From Blumeriella jaapii (Eukaryota > Ascomycota > Leotiomycetes > Helotiales > Drepanopezizaceae): DNA of 64,000 nucleotides. This document shows positions 22,597 to 34,644 of the stretch, in pieces. The position numbers and the translations under genes were made by a program. How positions within the stretch are numbered: position 1 is the stretch's first letter; each line of letters starts with the position of its first letter. The notes below the pieces were generated by a model. It was not told the DNA's origin, ran no database searches, and worked only from the letters and a program-made list of their open reading frames with translations. The stretch is taken from the NCBI GenBank assembly GCA_009599575.1, contig VWND01000013.1:186001-250000 (forward strand), read 5' to 3'.

Positions 22597-23462
22597 CGAC
22601 GAACTCGCAGATACTGATGCGCTCCAAAGACATGCCTCCTGATCTCCTACACCACAAATGCCTTCCCGGGCGAGTACATCCCCACCGTGTGAGTACAAAT
22701 CGCCGGACGCCCCCGCGCGACCTGACGCCGCTGACCACAGCAGCTTCGACAACTACTCGGCCAGTGTCATGGTGGATGGAAAGCCCATCAGCCTGGGTCT
22801 GTGGGATACCGCGGGACAAGAGGATTACGATCGACTTCGACCGCTCTCCTACCCCCAGACCGACGTCTTCCTCATCTGCTTCTCGATCGTCTCGCCGCCA
22901 TCCTTCGACAACGTCCGAGCCAAGGTTTGCAGACCACTTGAGATCCGACGTGACCACGGGCGCGCGCTGACTGGAGACTGAAATGCAGTGGTTCCCCGAG
23001 ATCGATCACCACGCCCCCTCCGTCCCCATCATCCTCGTTGGCACCAAGCTTGATTTGAGAGAGGACCCGCCTACCCTCGAGAGCCTGAGACAGAAGAGAA
23101 TGGAGCCGGTTTCGTACGACCAGGCCCTTCTCGTTGCGAAGGACATCCACGCTCACAAGTACTTGGAGTGCTCTGCTCTGACGCAAAGAAACCTGAAGAG
23201 CGTCTTTGACGAGGCCATCCGGTACGTTTGTCACCCATGACCACGCGTGGCAGCCTGGCTGCATGTGACTGGGCCACTGGCGCGCCAGAGTCGAAAGAGG
23301 CCGTCTTTCGAAAGAGGCCGTCTTTCGAAAGAAGAAGAAGAAGGAGAAGGAGAAGGAGAAGGAGTTTCGAAAGCATTGGTGGCTAACCTTGATCACAGCG
23401 CTGTCTTGAGCCCTCGCCCTCAACCCACCAAGAAGAAGTCTTCCAAGTGCGCTATCCTGTAA
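22334..23462 (+). CDS. RAC1: Rac-family small GTPase
   Basis: Six exons: 22,334-22,363, 22,450-22,482, 22,630-22,688, 22,744-22,924, 22,989-23,221 and 23,399-23,462, giving 199 residues. All introns are GT-AG. The protein has the P-loop GDGAVGKT (residues 15-22), switch I YIPTVFDNYSA, switch II DTAGQE, the guanine-binding TKLD and SAL, a basic tail (TKKKSSK) and the prenylation box CAIL, typical for geranylgeranylation. The sequence [17 protein letters not shown] and the lack of an extended C-terminus favour Rac over Cdc42 or Rho. Fungal Rac controls polarised growth, NADPH oxidase and actin through PAK kinases at the plasma membrane. Intron 2 holds an 85-base GA microsatellite. Confidence 0.95.
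22511..22596 (+). repeat. GA microsatellite in Rac intron 2
   Basis: Nearly pure GA/GGGA tract starting 28 bases after the 5' splice site. It creates long spurious frames on both strands. Confidence 0.9.
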
Positions 23463-25302
23463 AGGAGAGCCAGCTTTGAGACCGATCACAAAGAGTAGGC
23501 GTCAAACTTTGCAGAGCAAATCGCATTTTCGACATGAGCCAAGACGTAGACTGTCATTTTCGATTCTTCGCCGCCTAGAGATGGGAGAGCACACGCTTGT
23601 TCTTTTCTAGGGAGCCTATGGAATACTTGTATTTAGGGGATCTTTTCTTCGTCCAGGAGTCTGGGTTCCTTTCCTGCACCTTTGTTTTCCCTGGGTTCTC
23701 GTTACATTAAGCAAAGCAAGCTTGTGGTTTTTTTCTTCTTCGCATTCTGTGATCTCTGGGAGGCGCTGTTTGATAATTGACGTTTCTCGGCTCTCTTACA
23801 TAATAAACACACGTGGAATCACGATACACACGGAATGAAAGAATGGCGGGGTGGGGGGTGTTTACATCAGGCTGAGCTTGTCTTGCATTTGAGTGAAGGG
23901 TGAAGGGGGAAAGTGATCTTCCGCTGATGGTAGGAGAGGAGGAGCTGGACTGAGAAAGCGAGAAAGATGGTGAGATGGGAGCTAGCTGGCTGGGGAAATG
24001 AACCGCGATACCTATTTTACAGTTACAATAGCTGGCTGCTTTGCCTTGTAGATAATGCATATTTGAGCTACTGATGATGATAACGATGATAATGGAAAGC
24101 GAGACGTGGGAGTGAAGAAAAAAGGGATGGTGTAAGGTGAATTGGCTCGCCGGTGGTTGCAATGCTGCTTCAATTAAGATGATGTGAAATTCTGCAGCTT
24201 TTTTCTTTGTTTGTTCTTTCTTCTTCACATAGCCTAACCCTTTTGAAAGCTGGAGAGGGAATCTGCATGTTTGGCTTGCCTGTTCTTATAAGACTGGGTG
24301 GAGGAGAGGAGCTGCTTCAGTACAAGTCAGAGGACAACGCACGCTCTGCCAGCTCCTCTCCTCGGGGCGAAAAGGCCATTGACAAATGGCAGAAAGAGGT
24401 CAATCAATCGATCGATGGGGGAAATTGCCGTCTTCCAAAGCCGATTGCTCTCACTTTCGCTCGCCTGACAGCGACCGATATAGAGTATCTCCAACCAAAA
24501 CAAGAAGCGGTACGAAAACCCTGTCCCATACCATACATCATACTACATACACCATTCCGTGCCTGCGAATAAACAAAGACCCGAAAGCCACAGCAAAGGG
24601 CCTTCCTCAGCAAGCAGAAGAATAGCTGGCGATGGACATCGTGTCTTTGCACTCTGTTATCTGTGCTCTTCGTCTCTTGCTGAAGTTCCTACAATGCAGC
24701 AAGAATGCCCACAACGCACAAAGAAAGCACCAACCAAGCACAACGAGCCTCATCTTCGCTTATTTTACAATGGAGGCAGTAACCGACCGCCCTTCCCCTT
24801 TCGCCCTCCCATCCGATCGGCTGAGACATAGATCAGCAAACAGTTCAAGTTCAGCTCCCTTTGAGATGGGAAAAGGTCGAGGTACGTAGACGGCTCAAAG
24901 AAGACGAATAGATGGATCGCTTAGCATACTGAGCAAACAGATGGATTTCGTTTTCTGCTTGTTGATCTTCTTGTCCCGGTCAAGTGAGGTTCGCCGGATC
25001 CGGTGGTTCCTTTCATCTCTCTTACCACCACCATCAATGATTATCTTTGTGTGGTCCCGGTTGTGCTTTGGTGGGAGAATGGAAGAGGGAATAAGGGAGT
25101 CGTGTGGTTGTAGGACAATCCACCTTCTTCTCCCTTCCCCCGTACACAAAGTGAATCATTCCTTAAACATACATACATACACATACATACACATACACAC
25201 AACATTCTATCCCTCTTCCTCTCGCAGAAAGTAGCACTCTCCGAACTCGTTCCAATCAGCTGGAGCAGAGCATCTCGCCCACTCTCCGTCCATCGATCCA
25301 TC
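23463..25302. other. Rac 3' region and gene-free spacer
   Basis: Contains the probable Rac 3' UTR. Several open frames of 80-170 codons on both strands show no domain, conserved motif or splice pattern. A (CATA)n-like microsatellite lies at about 25,166-25,203. Nothing else is seen. Confidence 0.5.
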
Positions 25303-26692
25303 ATGGCCGACTCCCAAGACAACGCAAATCAAATTTGGCAGTAGCGACTCCCACACCAAGCGAGTCCCCATCCCCAGTCCCAGATCGCTCGTCGGCACCG
25401 ACGTCTTCCTTCAGCGCTCCTGAAGCGTCGGCTGCAGCGGCTGCGGCCATTGACGATGAGGTGGTCGATGAGCCTGGACCTGCAAGCGACGGAGAAGGGG
25501 AAGACGAAAGGGAAGGCGAAGGCGAAGGCGAAGATGAAGCTACGGGACTTGACGAAGGAGAATTGGAAGACGACGAGGATGGAGATCAGGACGTTGCCGA
25601 TGATCGTGATGATGATGCACCCTGCTTCACGGCGGCTTGCCAACGCGGGAGTATGAGTCCTGGGCCCGATCGCCAACCAGTCGACGAGAGGGTAGATGAA
25701 GCGGACCGTCAAGATGACCCAGGAGATGGTCACCTAGGGGGCCGGCCAACCAAAGGCATTGAGCGTCCCGTCTCCTGGCGCGGCACGCCCCGGACCTTCA
25801 CCATCGTGCGCTTGATCGAGAACACGACCAAGAGCGGCGACGCAGCCGTCGCCCCCGCGATCCAGATCGGGGCTCAGGCTCCGTGGTTCATCGTCGACTA
25901 CGGCGATTTCCTGCTCAACCTCAGCACTCCGAGAGCAGAGATTGCCCAGGTGAGGAACTACATGGGCCAGGAACGGTACATCCCGCGCCGCATGCTGCAG
26001 CAGGTGTACCAGCCGTGGGACGTCCCTGCGAAGATCCGGATCCGCGATGACGCGTCGCGCTGCCGCTGGCGTTCTTGCTGGATGGGAAGACGGCGGGGGA
26101 ATGCAAGGGCGTGGCGGACTTCGAGGCCGGGGAGGCGGTCATGGTCATGGAGGATCTGGACGGGACGCCGGACCAGCAGGTCCTCGTTGCGGACTATGAG
26201 AGACACGCAGGCAGGTTTGCCGTGTCGGAGCTGAAGCTGGATGCCGTGGAGGTGCCGTGGGGGATTCGGGTCGATGCGAGGGATCTGGCGGCGGCGAGGG
26301 CGAAGGCAAGTGCGCCGAAGTTGCCGAGAGCTGCGATGAGAGCTGCGATGAAGAGGAAGAGAAACGATAAAGACGCGGGCGATGAGGGCGAGGATGAGGA
26401 GCCTGCGAGGACGAGAGTGAGCAAGAGGAAGAAGTACAACGACGAGGACGGTGACGGCAACAGTGGAGAGGGCTTGAGCAAGAGCTCGGTCGCTAGGAAA
26501 ACGAGAAGAGCCAAGAAGGCAAAGGTTGACGCTCAGGGGAGTGAAGATCTTGAGGATCTTGAGGAGAGTCAAAGTGGGAATAAGCTCCCTGGAGCTGAAG
26601 GGGGTGCCAGGCAGCCAGCGGCGAGCAGAGCAGCGAGAAAGATAAGAAGAGAGTCCAAGAAGAAAGCTGCGAAGAAGAATCTAGCAGATTGA
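25303..26692 (+). CDS. Unrecognised acidic/basic, probably nuclear protein with frame breaks
   Basis: Coding signal is clear but lies in three frames: an ATG at 25,303 whose frame stops at 25,341, an open frame 25,335-26,234, and a frame from about 26,050 to the stop at 26,692. The N-terminus is Ala/Ser/Pro- then Glu/Asp-rich (about 25,490-25,620). A globular-looking middle contains QAPWFIVDYGDF and YIPRRMLQQVY, and continues after the shift as LPLAFLLDGKTAGE. The tail is Lys/Arg-rich with several nuclear-localisation-like clusters. No intron with correct phase explains the step near 26,045, so a one-base indel (biological or assembly error) is likely. I do not recognise the family. Confidence 0.45.
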
Positions 26693-27255
26693 AGAGAAGA
26701 GAAGCCCAGCTTGGGAACGATATTGGAATAGCTTTGAAAGCCAGATAGGATGGATATACAGTAGGAGAGTTCGCTTGAAATGAGAAGGAGTAGTGCTGTG
26801 TGGCGGGTGCCCATGAATAACAGAACGTAGAAAAGTATAGCAATAAGTGTATAGAGATACATGTTTGAGTAATGGCAAAGAAAGAAGAGAGACAGCAATG
26901 CTCGCTGGATTCAGGCTTCTTGGAGCATTGTTGTTGACTTTCGAGCCGAGGAGGAGAGCAGATCAAAGACACGGCAATGTAGCCCAGTCATCGATCGGCC
27001 TTTCTGCTGGAAGAGGTGTAGTACCACTTGATACCATATTATCCTCTACGCATACTCTCGCAATTCTGACGTTGATTCGTGGGGCCAAAAGAATGGAGAT
27101 GATAAAGTAAACAAAAAGTGTCGTTGTCGTCGTCAGAAACGAAAAAGCTCACAAGGCTGAAGATTCACATCTGCCTCGCCAAAATAATTCCTGCGCATCG
27201 ACATCATCCCACCCGCAACACTGTTACAATACCACAACCCCACACGACTCTCGAG
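26693..27255. other. Intergenic spacer
   Basis: Region between the unknown gene and the PDCD5-like gene. It presumably holds the 3' UTR of one and the promoter of the other. No gene, repeat or RNA is recognised. Confidence 0.5.
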
Positions 27256-27853
27256 ATGGAAGACGACGACTTAGCCCAGGTAACATCTCTCACCCTCTTT
27301 CCCAAGTCATAGTAGCTGATCTATCTTCCAGATCCGAGCAGCGCGCCTCGAGCAACTCAAAGCCCAAGGCGGCGGTGGTGGTGGCAGCGGTTCCCGAAGC
27401 GGGGGAGCAGCATCGCAAGAACAAAAACAGTACGTTTACTACGTTACTACGTGCCCAAGACACCCGATCCCAGACCTGACACGAAGCCCTCAAAACTGCA
27501 CAATCTATACATACATACAAATCTATACACACTGACCGAGCGCGCGCCTCCTCCCCAGACAGCAAGAATCCGAGGCCCGCGCCTCGATCCTGCAGCAGAT
27601 CCTCGAGCCCGAAGCCGCCGACCGCCTGGGCCGCATCCGGCTCGTCAAGGAGTCGCGCGCGCGCGACGTCGAGGACCGGCTGATTATGCTGGCGCGCAGC
27701 GGGCAGCTGCGGAGCAAGGTCAACGAGACGCAGCTGAGGGAGCTGCTGGAGGCCGTGGCCGAGACGCGCGGGAAGGAGGAGAAGATCGTGGTGTCCAGAA
27801 GGAAGGGCGGCTGGGATGACGACGACGATGACGAGCTGTTTAGGGATTTGTGA
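27256..27853 (+). CDS. PDCD5/TFAR19-like DNA-binding protein
   Basis: Three exons, 27,256-27,279, 27,332-27,429 and 27,559-27,853, giving 138 residues. Exon 1 encodes only MEDDDLAQ. The family core is clear: IRAARLEQLKAQGG, then a Gly/Ser-rich spacer, QQILEPEAADRLGRIRLVKE, RAxxVEDRLIMLARSGQL and the ETQLRELLE helix, ending with an acidic tail (DDDDDDELF). PDCD5 proteins are small helical-bundle nuclear/cytosolic proteins that bind double-stranded DNA and have been linked to apoptosis and chaperonin function. The role in fungi is less certain. It is convergent with COQ4, whose stop is 218 bp away. Confidence 0.9.
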
Positions 27854-28070
27854 TGGATGACGGGCTTTGGGTAGGTTTGAGGAGGGGACGAGGATCTGCT
27901 GGGAATGAGGTGGTGAGATAGATTGGGGACTGGTCATGACGGGCGGCATCAACGGGATATGGGCTATCACGGCGTTCACATGGTCTGGATTCTGGGCTGG
28001 AGGGGGACAGCAGCGAAAATGAATGGAAACCGCATTAATCCCAAATCCGAGCTCGGTAGTGTTGGATTGA

Positions 28071-29011
28071 TCAATTCAGCCCCAACCCATCGGCCGCTCT
28101 CTCCCTCGCCTCCTTCTCAGCCCTCTTCTTTGCCCTCTCGGCCTTCCTGATCTCCCTCAAGTCAAGCGGCTTCTCGATGCCCAGCTCCCTCCTCACCTCC
28201 TCCACATCCCGCTCCAGCAATTCCTCCCAATAGACCGTCAGCATCTCCCTGCTCTTGATCCCATTACGCACCGCCCACGGCAAGTAAATGCGCCAGAACC
28301 TCTCGCGCTCCTCCTTCTTCAACCGCGCGTACGCAAACAGGCTCAGGCCCGTCATGGGCAGCAGCGTGTTCGCGAACTCGAACGCCTTGACGGCGATCTC
28401 GCCCTCGATGATGATCGGCAGGCCCGTGACGGCGTGGTAGAAGTCGTGGCACTCGCGGTACCGCTGCATGACGTACGCGCACTCCTCGTCGTCGATGTAC
28501 TGCACCGCGCTGCGCGTGTCGGGCGTGACGCCCTCCCGGTCGAGCCAGTCGCCGTACGCCCGGCCGACGCTGTTGGCCGGCAGACGGCGTAGGTATGCGA
28601 GAGGTACCGTCGCGCTCGTGATGCGTGGTCGCTCGCGGAGGATGCGGCGGCCTGTCGGGTCGGCGAGCATGGCGTCGCGGAGGCGGTAGATGAAGTAGGG
28701 CGTGGCGGTTGCTTCGCCCAGGGCTGCGATCAGATCTGCTTGGGGGTTAGCATGGTAGTCAGAGTTCGAAGGAAGAGAGAGGGGAGGCTTTGAGACGTGC
28801 CTCCACGATACGGATCTCGCAGAGAGCCAAAAGCTGAGCCGACTGCGAGACCCAGCTTCTCGATGCGAGTGAGAGGGATGTGGCCCGGATAATTGGGGGG
28901 CGGCCGACTCAGGACGCTGAATTGACGCGTGTCAAGTGCGATTGTACATGCTGCTACCAGTTCCCTGGGAAGACCAGCTCTCAGAGGGTTGTGCCGTATG
29001 AGAAGCGCCAT
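28071..29011 (-). CDS. COQ4: Ubiquinone biosynthesis protein COQ4
   Basis: Two exons (28,801-29,011 then 28,071-28,735) give 291 residues. The N-terminus has an Arg-containing start ([14 protein letters not shown]), consistent with a mitochondrial presequence. The body carries the COQ4 hallmarks: [34 protein letters not shown] and the metal-site motif [11 protein letters not shown], which contains the characteristic HDxxH. COQ4 is a matrix-side inner-membrane protein that organises the coenzyme Q synthome and acts on the Q head group. The intron that restores the conserved [10 protein letters not shown] junction uses a GC donor (GCACGT) and an AG acceptor. A GT donor seven bases upstream also keeps frame but deletes the conserved RGD. 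It shares a 205 bp divergent promoter with the SET gene. Confidence 0.93.
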
Positions 29012-29216
29012 GGTTGCGTAGAGAGTGAGGAGTGAAGAGTGAGATGTGAATGATGGTCGATGTTGACTTGACGTTCAGCATTCGCTTCAGAGCCGAACCA
29101 AAGTCTCGGGCCGGGCCGCGAAGCGAGAGGTCAGAATCCTCCCCACGTCGCCTGTGAGATATCTCGTGAGCCGAGTCAACAATGGTCAAACCCTGATCAA
29201 CACCCAACTAGCAACC

Positions 29217-31192
29217 ATGGAGATCCACGAAGAGTTCACGGCATGGGCTGTCGAGCAGGGCGTCGAGATCAACGGCATCGCCGCGCACAAGTTCGAAGGG
29301 CGCGGCCTTGGCATCATCGCGACGAAGAAACACAAGGTACGCAAGGGCGCCAGAAACCCTTACATCTTCACTTCCTGCGCGCCAATTGGGCCTACATCGT
29401 CTTTTCATATTTCTAGATCCCCGTTTTGGGACTTGTTTGTATGACCGTGTGCTGTTCGTATCTCTTCTCAGAGCTCTGTTGTTCTCTCGTTCTTATCTTC
29501 GCGCGGGCAGGCCTGCGGTCCAAACAGACTTTCGGCTAGCTTGTTTACTTTGCGGTTTCCGTTGGTTGCTGCGTGTACTTTCTCAAACCTTTGAAAAGAT
29601 GCCAACGGAATTTCCGAGGGCCCTACAATATATCCTGTTACTGCAATTGAGATTGATCTATCTAGCTCCTCCTTTTCATCATGCGTCGACCTCCGACGTA
29701 TGGTGTCCCTGTCCTTAACGGTTCTTGAAAGTACACATCTAAGCCATCAATGTTTCGACCCTTTCCTGTACGTCTTCTGTGCATTCTATGCTATCCATTA
29801 CGGAATTTGTCTGACGTGCAAGTCAGCATATCTCTACCTCTTCTGCATCCTCATCTACACACGCCACTCTCACCACTCCTCACTCACCAAATCCACCCTT
29901 ACCCTAACACCCAAACAGGCCAACACCACCCTCCTCACGGTCCCCCTCTCAGCCCTCATCAACCTCTCCACCATTCCGAAAGACATTCTCCAAGCCCTCC
30001 CGCCCACCAAAACTACAACACACAACATCCTCGCGACCTTCCTCACGCTCGACGCCTCCTCGCCGGTCCGCGCCCCCTGGCGCGCCGTCCTCCCTTCTCA
30101 CGCCTCCTTCCGCGCCAGCATGCCCCTCTGCTGGCCGCGCTCGCTGCAGGCCCTCCTCCCGCCGCAAGCCGCCGCCTTGCTCGCCCACCAGCAGCAGAAG
30201 CTGCAGAAGGACTGGGCGCTGGCCACGGCCGCCTTCCCGGACGTGCGCTACGACGTTTACCAGCACGCCTGGCTGCTCGTCAACACGCGCACTTTCTACT
30301 ACGTCTCGCCGACGGCCTCGGCCCGCTCGATCCCGAAGAATCGAGACGATTGCATGGCGCTCAATCCGTTCGCGGATTACTTCAACCACACTTCCGCGGC
30401 GACGGCGTGGTAAGTTCACATTACCATAACCTCCGACCTGTCTTAGTCCCCATCTCTTCTCCCTTTCAGCCTCCCCGTCTCCCCCTGTCTCTCCTCTTCA
30501 AGCAAGTCCACCTCCACCTCCACTCACCTCATGCCCCTCCCCGACCCCGAAGACACAAAACACAGCAAAACACACTGACACCCCCCTCCCCCTCCAGCGA
30601 AGTCGCCTTCTCCAAAGCCGGCTACACCTTCACCACGCCCGCGGCCCTCCTCCCCGGCGACGAGATCTTCATCTCATACGGCCCGCACAGCAACGATTTC
30701 CTGCTCGCCGAGTACGGCTTCATCATCCCCTCACCCTCGCCGTCCTCTCCCCCCTCTCCCTCTCCCTCCGAAGCCCCCTTCTCGGGAAACCAAAACGACA
30801 CCACCCCCCTCGACCGCCCCATCCTCCACCGCCTCAGCGCCGCGCAGCGCGACGTCCTCGCCGACGAGGGCTTCCTGGGTACGTACACCCTCGACCGCGA
30901 GACCGTGTGCCATCGCACGCAGGTCGCGCTGCGGCTGCTGTGCGGCGTGCCCGTGGGGAGGTGGCGGCGCTTCGTGGGCGGGATGGACGACGGCGCCCGG
31001 GAGCAAGGGAAGGTCGATGCCTTGCTGCTGAACATCTTGAAGAGCTATCGGCAGGAAGTGGTGGCGGCGAAGATCAGGGACGTGGGGGAGCTGCTGGAGG
31101 AGGGGACGAGTGAGATGAGGCGTGTGCTGGGGGAGAGGTGGAGGCAGATTGATGAGCTGTTAAGGAGCGCGGTGGAGAGGTTGGAGCACTGA
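29217..31192 (+). CDS. SET-domain protein lysine methyltransferase (SETD6/LSMT type)
   Basis: Three exons, 29,217-29,336, 29,919-30,409 and 30,598-31,192, for 401 residues. I used the second in-frame ATG (29,217, context ACCATGG). It opens with FTAWAVEQGVEINGIAAHKFEGRGLGIIATKK, the N-terminal half of a Rubisco-LSMT-like SET domain. The SET C-half has the cofactor and active-site motifs NPFADYFNHT and ISYGPHSNDFLLAEYGF, split by intron 2. The C-terminal part (about residues 285-401) fits the Rubis-subs-binding helical domain. Such enzymes monomethylate ribosomal or translation-factor lysines in yeast; the substrate here is unknown. Intron 1 is long (582 bp) for a fungus. The gene converges on the CNNM gene with 143 bp between stops. 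Confidence 0.88.
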
Positions 31193-31335
31193 TGGAATTG
31201 TTCTATTCTATCAACCATAAACGAGCGTAAAGGATTATTCTAAGACGATAAGTGCATCCTGGCTTAGCAGCCCTTCTATTGACTGTAGTCCTGCGAAAAT
31301 AAAACATGAGCCCTGCAAAGCCCCGTAGCCCCAAC

Positions 31336-34300
31336 TCAACCTTGGCCTGACCGCCGACTCGAAATCAAACAACCCCAAGATGAGAAACGTGGGTGCCTTT
31401 TGACGTTCAGAGACTCTAAAATCACCAGGAGGACAACCGCATTCTCGATCTGGCTAACTCCGAACACACAACTAGAACCACAGACTCGAGCTCCGGTTAA
31501 AGCTGAGTCCCGGAGAGCCGCTACGAAACAGCCTCTGACTGGGCAACATTGCTCTGTCATCATGAAACTGCCTTCTCTAATCGGCTGAGCATGATCGTAA
31601 TGCTCTAGCGCGAGCTCATTTGCCATACTTCGTGGCAAAGTCCTCGACATAAAATCGGGGACTCTGTTCTCTTTGTTGGTGATGTCAAGCAACTCGGGTG
31701 GAAATCCATCGTAAGGCTTAGAATTAGGAGTTCCCTTACGCTCCGCAGTACCGATCAGATTGTTCTTAATGAAGGCAATTTCGTGATTCTCCCCAGCTGG
31801 GACTGGGAACGCATCGTAAACACGCGTCAGCTGCTTGTTATCGTCGTTTGATGACCAGGACATCAGGGATGCTGTCTGTCCACTTTGTTTGCGAGCAGGA
31901 ACTTGGGTATCCATCATAGGTTCCAAGGCATCTTCCATGTTTCAATGTCAATGCTGGAGATGTTCGGATCGTACGCAAGTTGTGCAAGTCGTAGGCTGGC
32001 CCTGGGAATTGGCCCAACAGACGCAAACCGAGCTTAGGGTCGCGTTAGAGAGCATAGCAAATTCTGAAGACAAAACTTACATTGAGAAACTGTGGTCGAC
32101 AGTCGTGACATTTCGCTCATTTCTTGCTCTTCTGGCAAAGCTGATAGCACAGGCATCGTCAACTCCAATAGATTGTCCGTATTCTGGTTTCCCTGCCCTT
32201 GCTTTCGCTCTTGCTCTTCCGGCGCCTCCTTTGTCTGAGTTTCCTTCTCCTTTTCGAAGCTTGAGAGGCCACCTCGCGAGAAGGGACCGACGCGACGAAT
32301 TATTGGAACCTTCAACGCGGCACTGGTATTTCTGATTGAACGCTTCAACGTACCGCCAGCGCGGGAAATTTGACTGTCGTTTCCGTGAGCGGGAGGACTA
32401 GCTGCCATAGTGCGAGAGTAGGGATTCCCTGGAAATCCTGAAGATGAGGTATTTGCCATCTCAAGAATCTCCTCGGCTGTCATCAAGATGTTGCGATCCA
32501 TAGAGGCCCGGGACTGGTCCGAATCATGGAAGCCACCTCTGCTGTTACTGGTGTATGAGCTCTCAGCTGAACGTCGCTTTGGAATGCGGATGCTGCTGTG
32601 CCCGTCAAAGCTGCCTTCATCGGCTCCGTCTAAATTGCCAGGCGCTCTGATGTTGTTAGACACTTTTCTCTGCCTGAGAGTGCCTGGGTTAACCGACTTG
32701 TCAAACGTTACATGTGCTTTTTTAGACGAGCGAGGAATATTCGGGCTCGTCGATCCGGCACTGGAAAGATAATCTCCAGGTTTCTTGGTTTTGGTAGGCG
32801 GGAACGAAGCGTCTCGATCGAAGAAGTCGCTTTCGTCCCGGCTAGTCTTCTGGAGAATGGTGTCGATGATATCTTCGAATGTGACGATGCCAACTGGGCA
32901 TGGACAACGAATTCCTAGAATGTTTTGCCTAGGCTTGGTTGGGTCGGCAGCAGCGGCTTCTGCGGCTTTGAGATAGTCCAGAGTCCAGTGATTTTGTCCT
33001 TTGCCACCTTTCGCATTGGATTTGAGATCTGCTTTGGTGTTATCCGTAGCTGTCCAAAGTGTCGAATGACGATTTCCCTTGGCTTTCGTGGGTGAAGCAG
33101 ACACGCTGTGATTCGAGGTTTCGTGGACCACTACCGCCATCCTGGAGATCCCATTTAGAGCGTACTGTTGCAAAAGGAGAACGTTCATTGCTCACCTTGA
33201 CATGCCCATTTGAAAAAGGTTGAGCAGCCCGTATACCGACATGTCGTCTCTGACGATGGGCATTGGGTACAAGGGCAGATCTCTGACAGTGAGTTTCCCA
33301 TGCTCGGATTTTAACCAAGTTGCCTTGGTTTGAGTGTCTAAACCGACAAGGTACTGCGGAACCGTTAGCAGTCTGATTTTATCACTCTACACATCCACCT
33401 TCCTTGATATGAAGAAAGCCGAAAATTTGACTGCCCTCCCATGCATCTTTCGTATTGCCGTTCTCGTCGGTTGCCAGCGGTGGACCGCTAACGACAGGAA
33501 TCCGGCTATACGACCAAGATTTGATCTTCTTGATGAACGCCTCATCTACGGTATCGTTGATGTTGATAGTCTTGACAGCACTCCACCTCACGACGATGCG
33601 TTGCGAGACGGACAACGTCGCCTTTTCAAGGTCATGCGAGCTGTCATCGCTACTGGAATCCGGGGTTCGAGGAAAATCGCCTCCGAGCTTTTGCGCATCA
33701 AGCTTCAGTGCCCCAAGCATGATTCGGGTCGTATCCTGTCCCAAGCTGCCACCCTTCTTAGCAGATTTATCGTGGTATTGGATGACAGCCGCAAGTTCGT
33801 CGTTGGCGAAAATCCCGTGCTGGACCTTCTTGCGACTCATGCGGTCCAACAACCAGGCCATAGGGTAGGTGACAATACCCGTAAGCCACATGCAGCCCCA
33901 GATTATCGGCCAGCAATAATAGCCCCAGGCGATTGCTTGCTTTGGGATGATGTATTGGGGAATGATTTCCACAAAGACGGTAAGAATCAGGGTCGAGACC
34001 AGAATAGGAACCCATGCATGCTTCCCAAGGTAGATGCTTTGGATGATGAATGGGAAAGTCTGGCTGCATGCGACCGAGACAAGAACCAGGGAGCCTATAG
34101 TGGTCAGCATCGGAAGCTGCAAATGGAGCTATCTAGACTCACAGAGCATCCACGTCGAGTGTTTCTTCATACGAAGCACTGCTCGGGCCCGGCGTCTGCA
34201 TCGCGAGGGTCAGCGGAGGAGTGTCGATCTGAAGATATCGGGGCCTGACCTCTCTTTGGTAGTTCCAGTGACGCTTCTCAGCTGCAGATAGTCCATGTCC

Positions 34301-34644
34301 AGTCCGCAGATTGCAAGAGTCAAGCCCGTTAGCAAGGCGCAGATGCTCACCAAAAGGCCGGCCGCGACGATCAATGCTGTCTGTACCGAACCGCTGAAAA
34401 CATAGTACGTATCACTTCGAGCGTTCCTGGAGTCATAATCCTCTAGATATTCTGATTCCCGAGGTCGAATTCTCCAGCCAGGAGAACCGAGCCATCCTGG
34501 GCAGTCATGTCTCCAAACAGCGTGTTCTTGAGCGCCGGTTGATGTGCGGCCTGGACCAATATAAGGATCATTGCTACAGACTCCGTTCCAGTCTCCGATA
34601 GCAAAGTCCCGTGGCCCTTTTCGGATGAGTTCGGGGTGCTCCAT
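31336..34644 (-). CDS. CNNM/Mam3-like DUF21-CBS membrane protein
   Basis: Proposed exons: 34,250-34,644, 34,143-34,195, 33,391-34,094, 33,196-33,353, 32,081-33,141 and 31,336-31,931; the frame is consistent over 988 codons. The DUF21 part starts with a membrane helix (about residues 84-108), GLTLAICGLD and further helices, then FVEIIPQ. The CBS pair follows (YSRIPVV, FGFLHIKYLVGLD with a break, GIVTFEDIIDTILQ). The long C-terminus is Ser-rich and probably disordered. Yeast Mam3 and animal CNNM proteins act in Mg/Mn homeostasis at vacuolar or plasma membranes. It is divergent from the canonical family, for example in the SLVLVSVACSQTFPF helix. Uncertain points: the frame is open to 34,773 without ATG, intron 3 would be only 37 bp, and the last exon boundary uses a weak acceptor. 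Confidence 0.75.

Noticed and set aside
22297..22957. Long Ser/Leu and Arg/Glu frames over Rac intron 2
   Set aside because: They are produced by the GA microsatellite and by frames opposite the Rac exons.
25958..26572. 204-codon minus-strand frame
   Set aside because: Antisense to the unknown acidic/basic gene; its Leu/Ser-rich sequence mirrors the Lys/Glu-rich sense strand.
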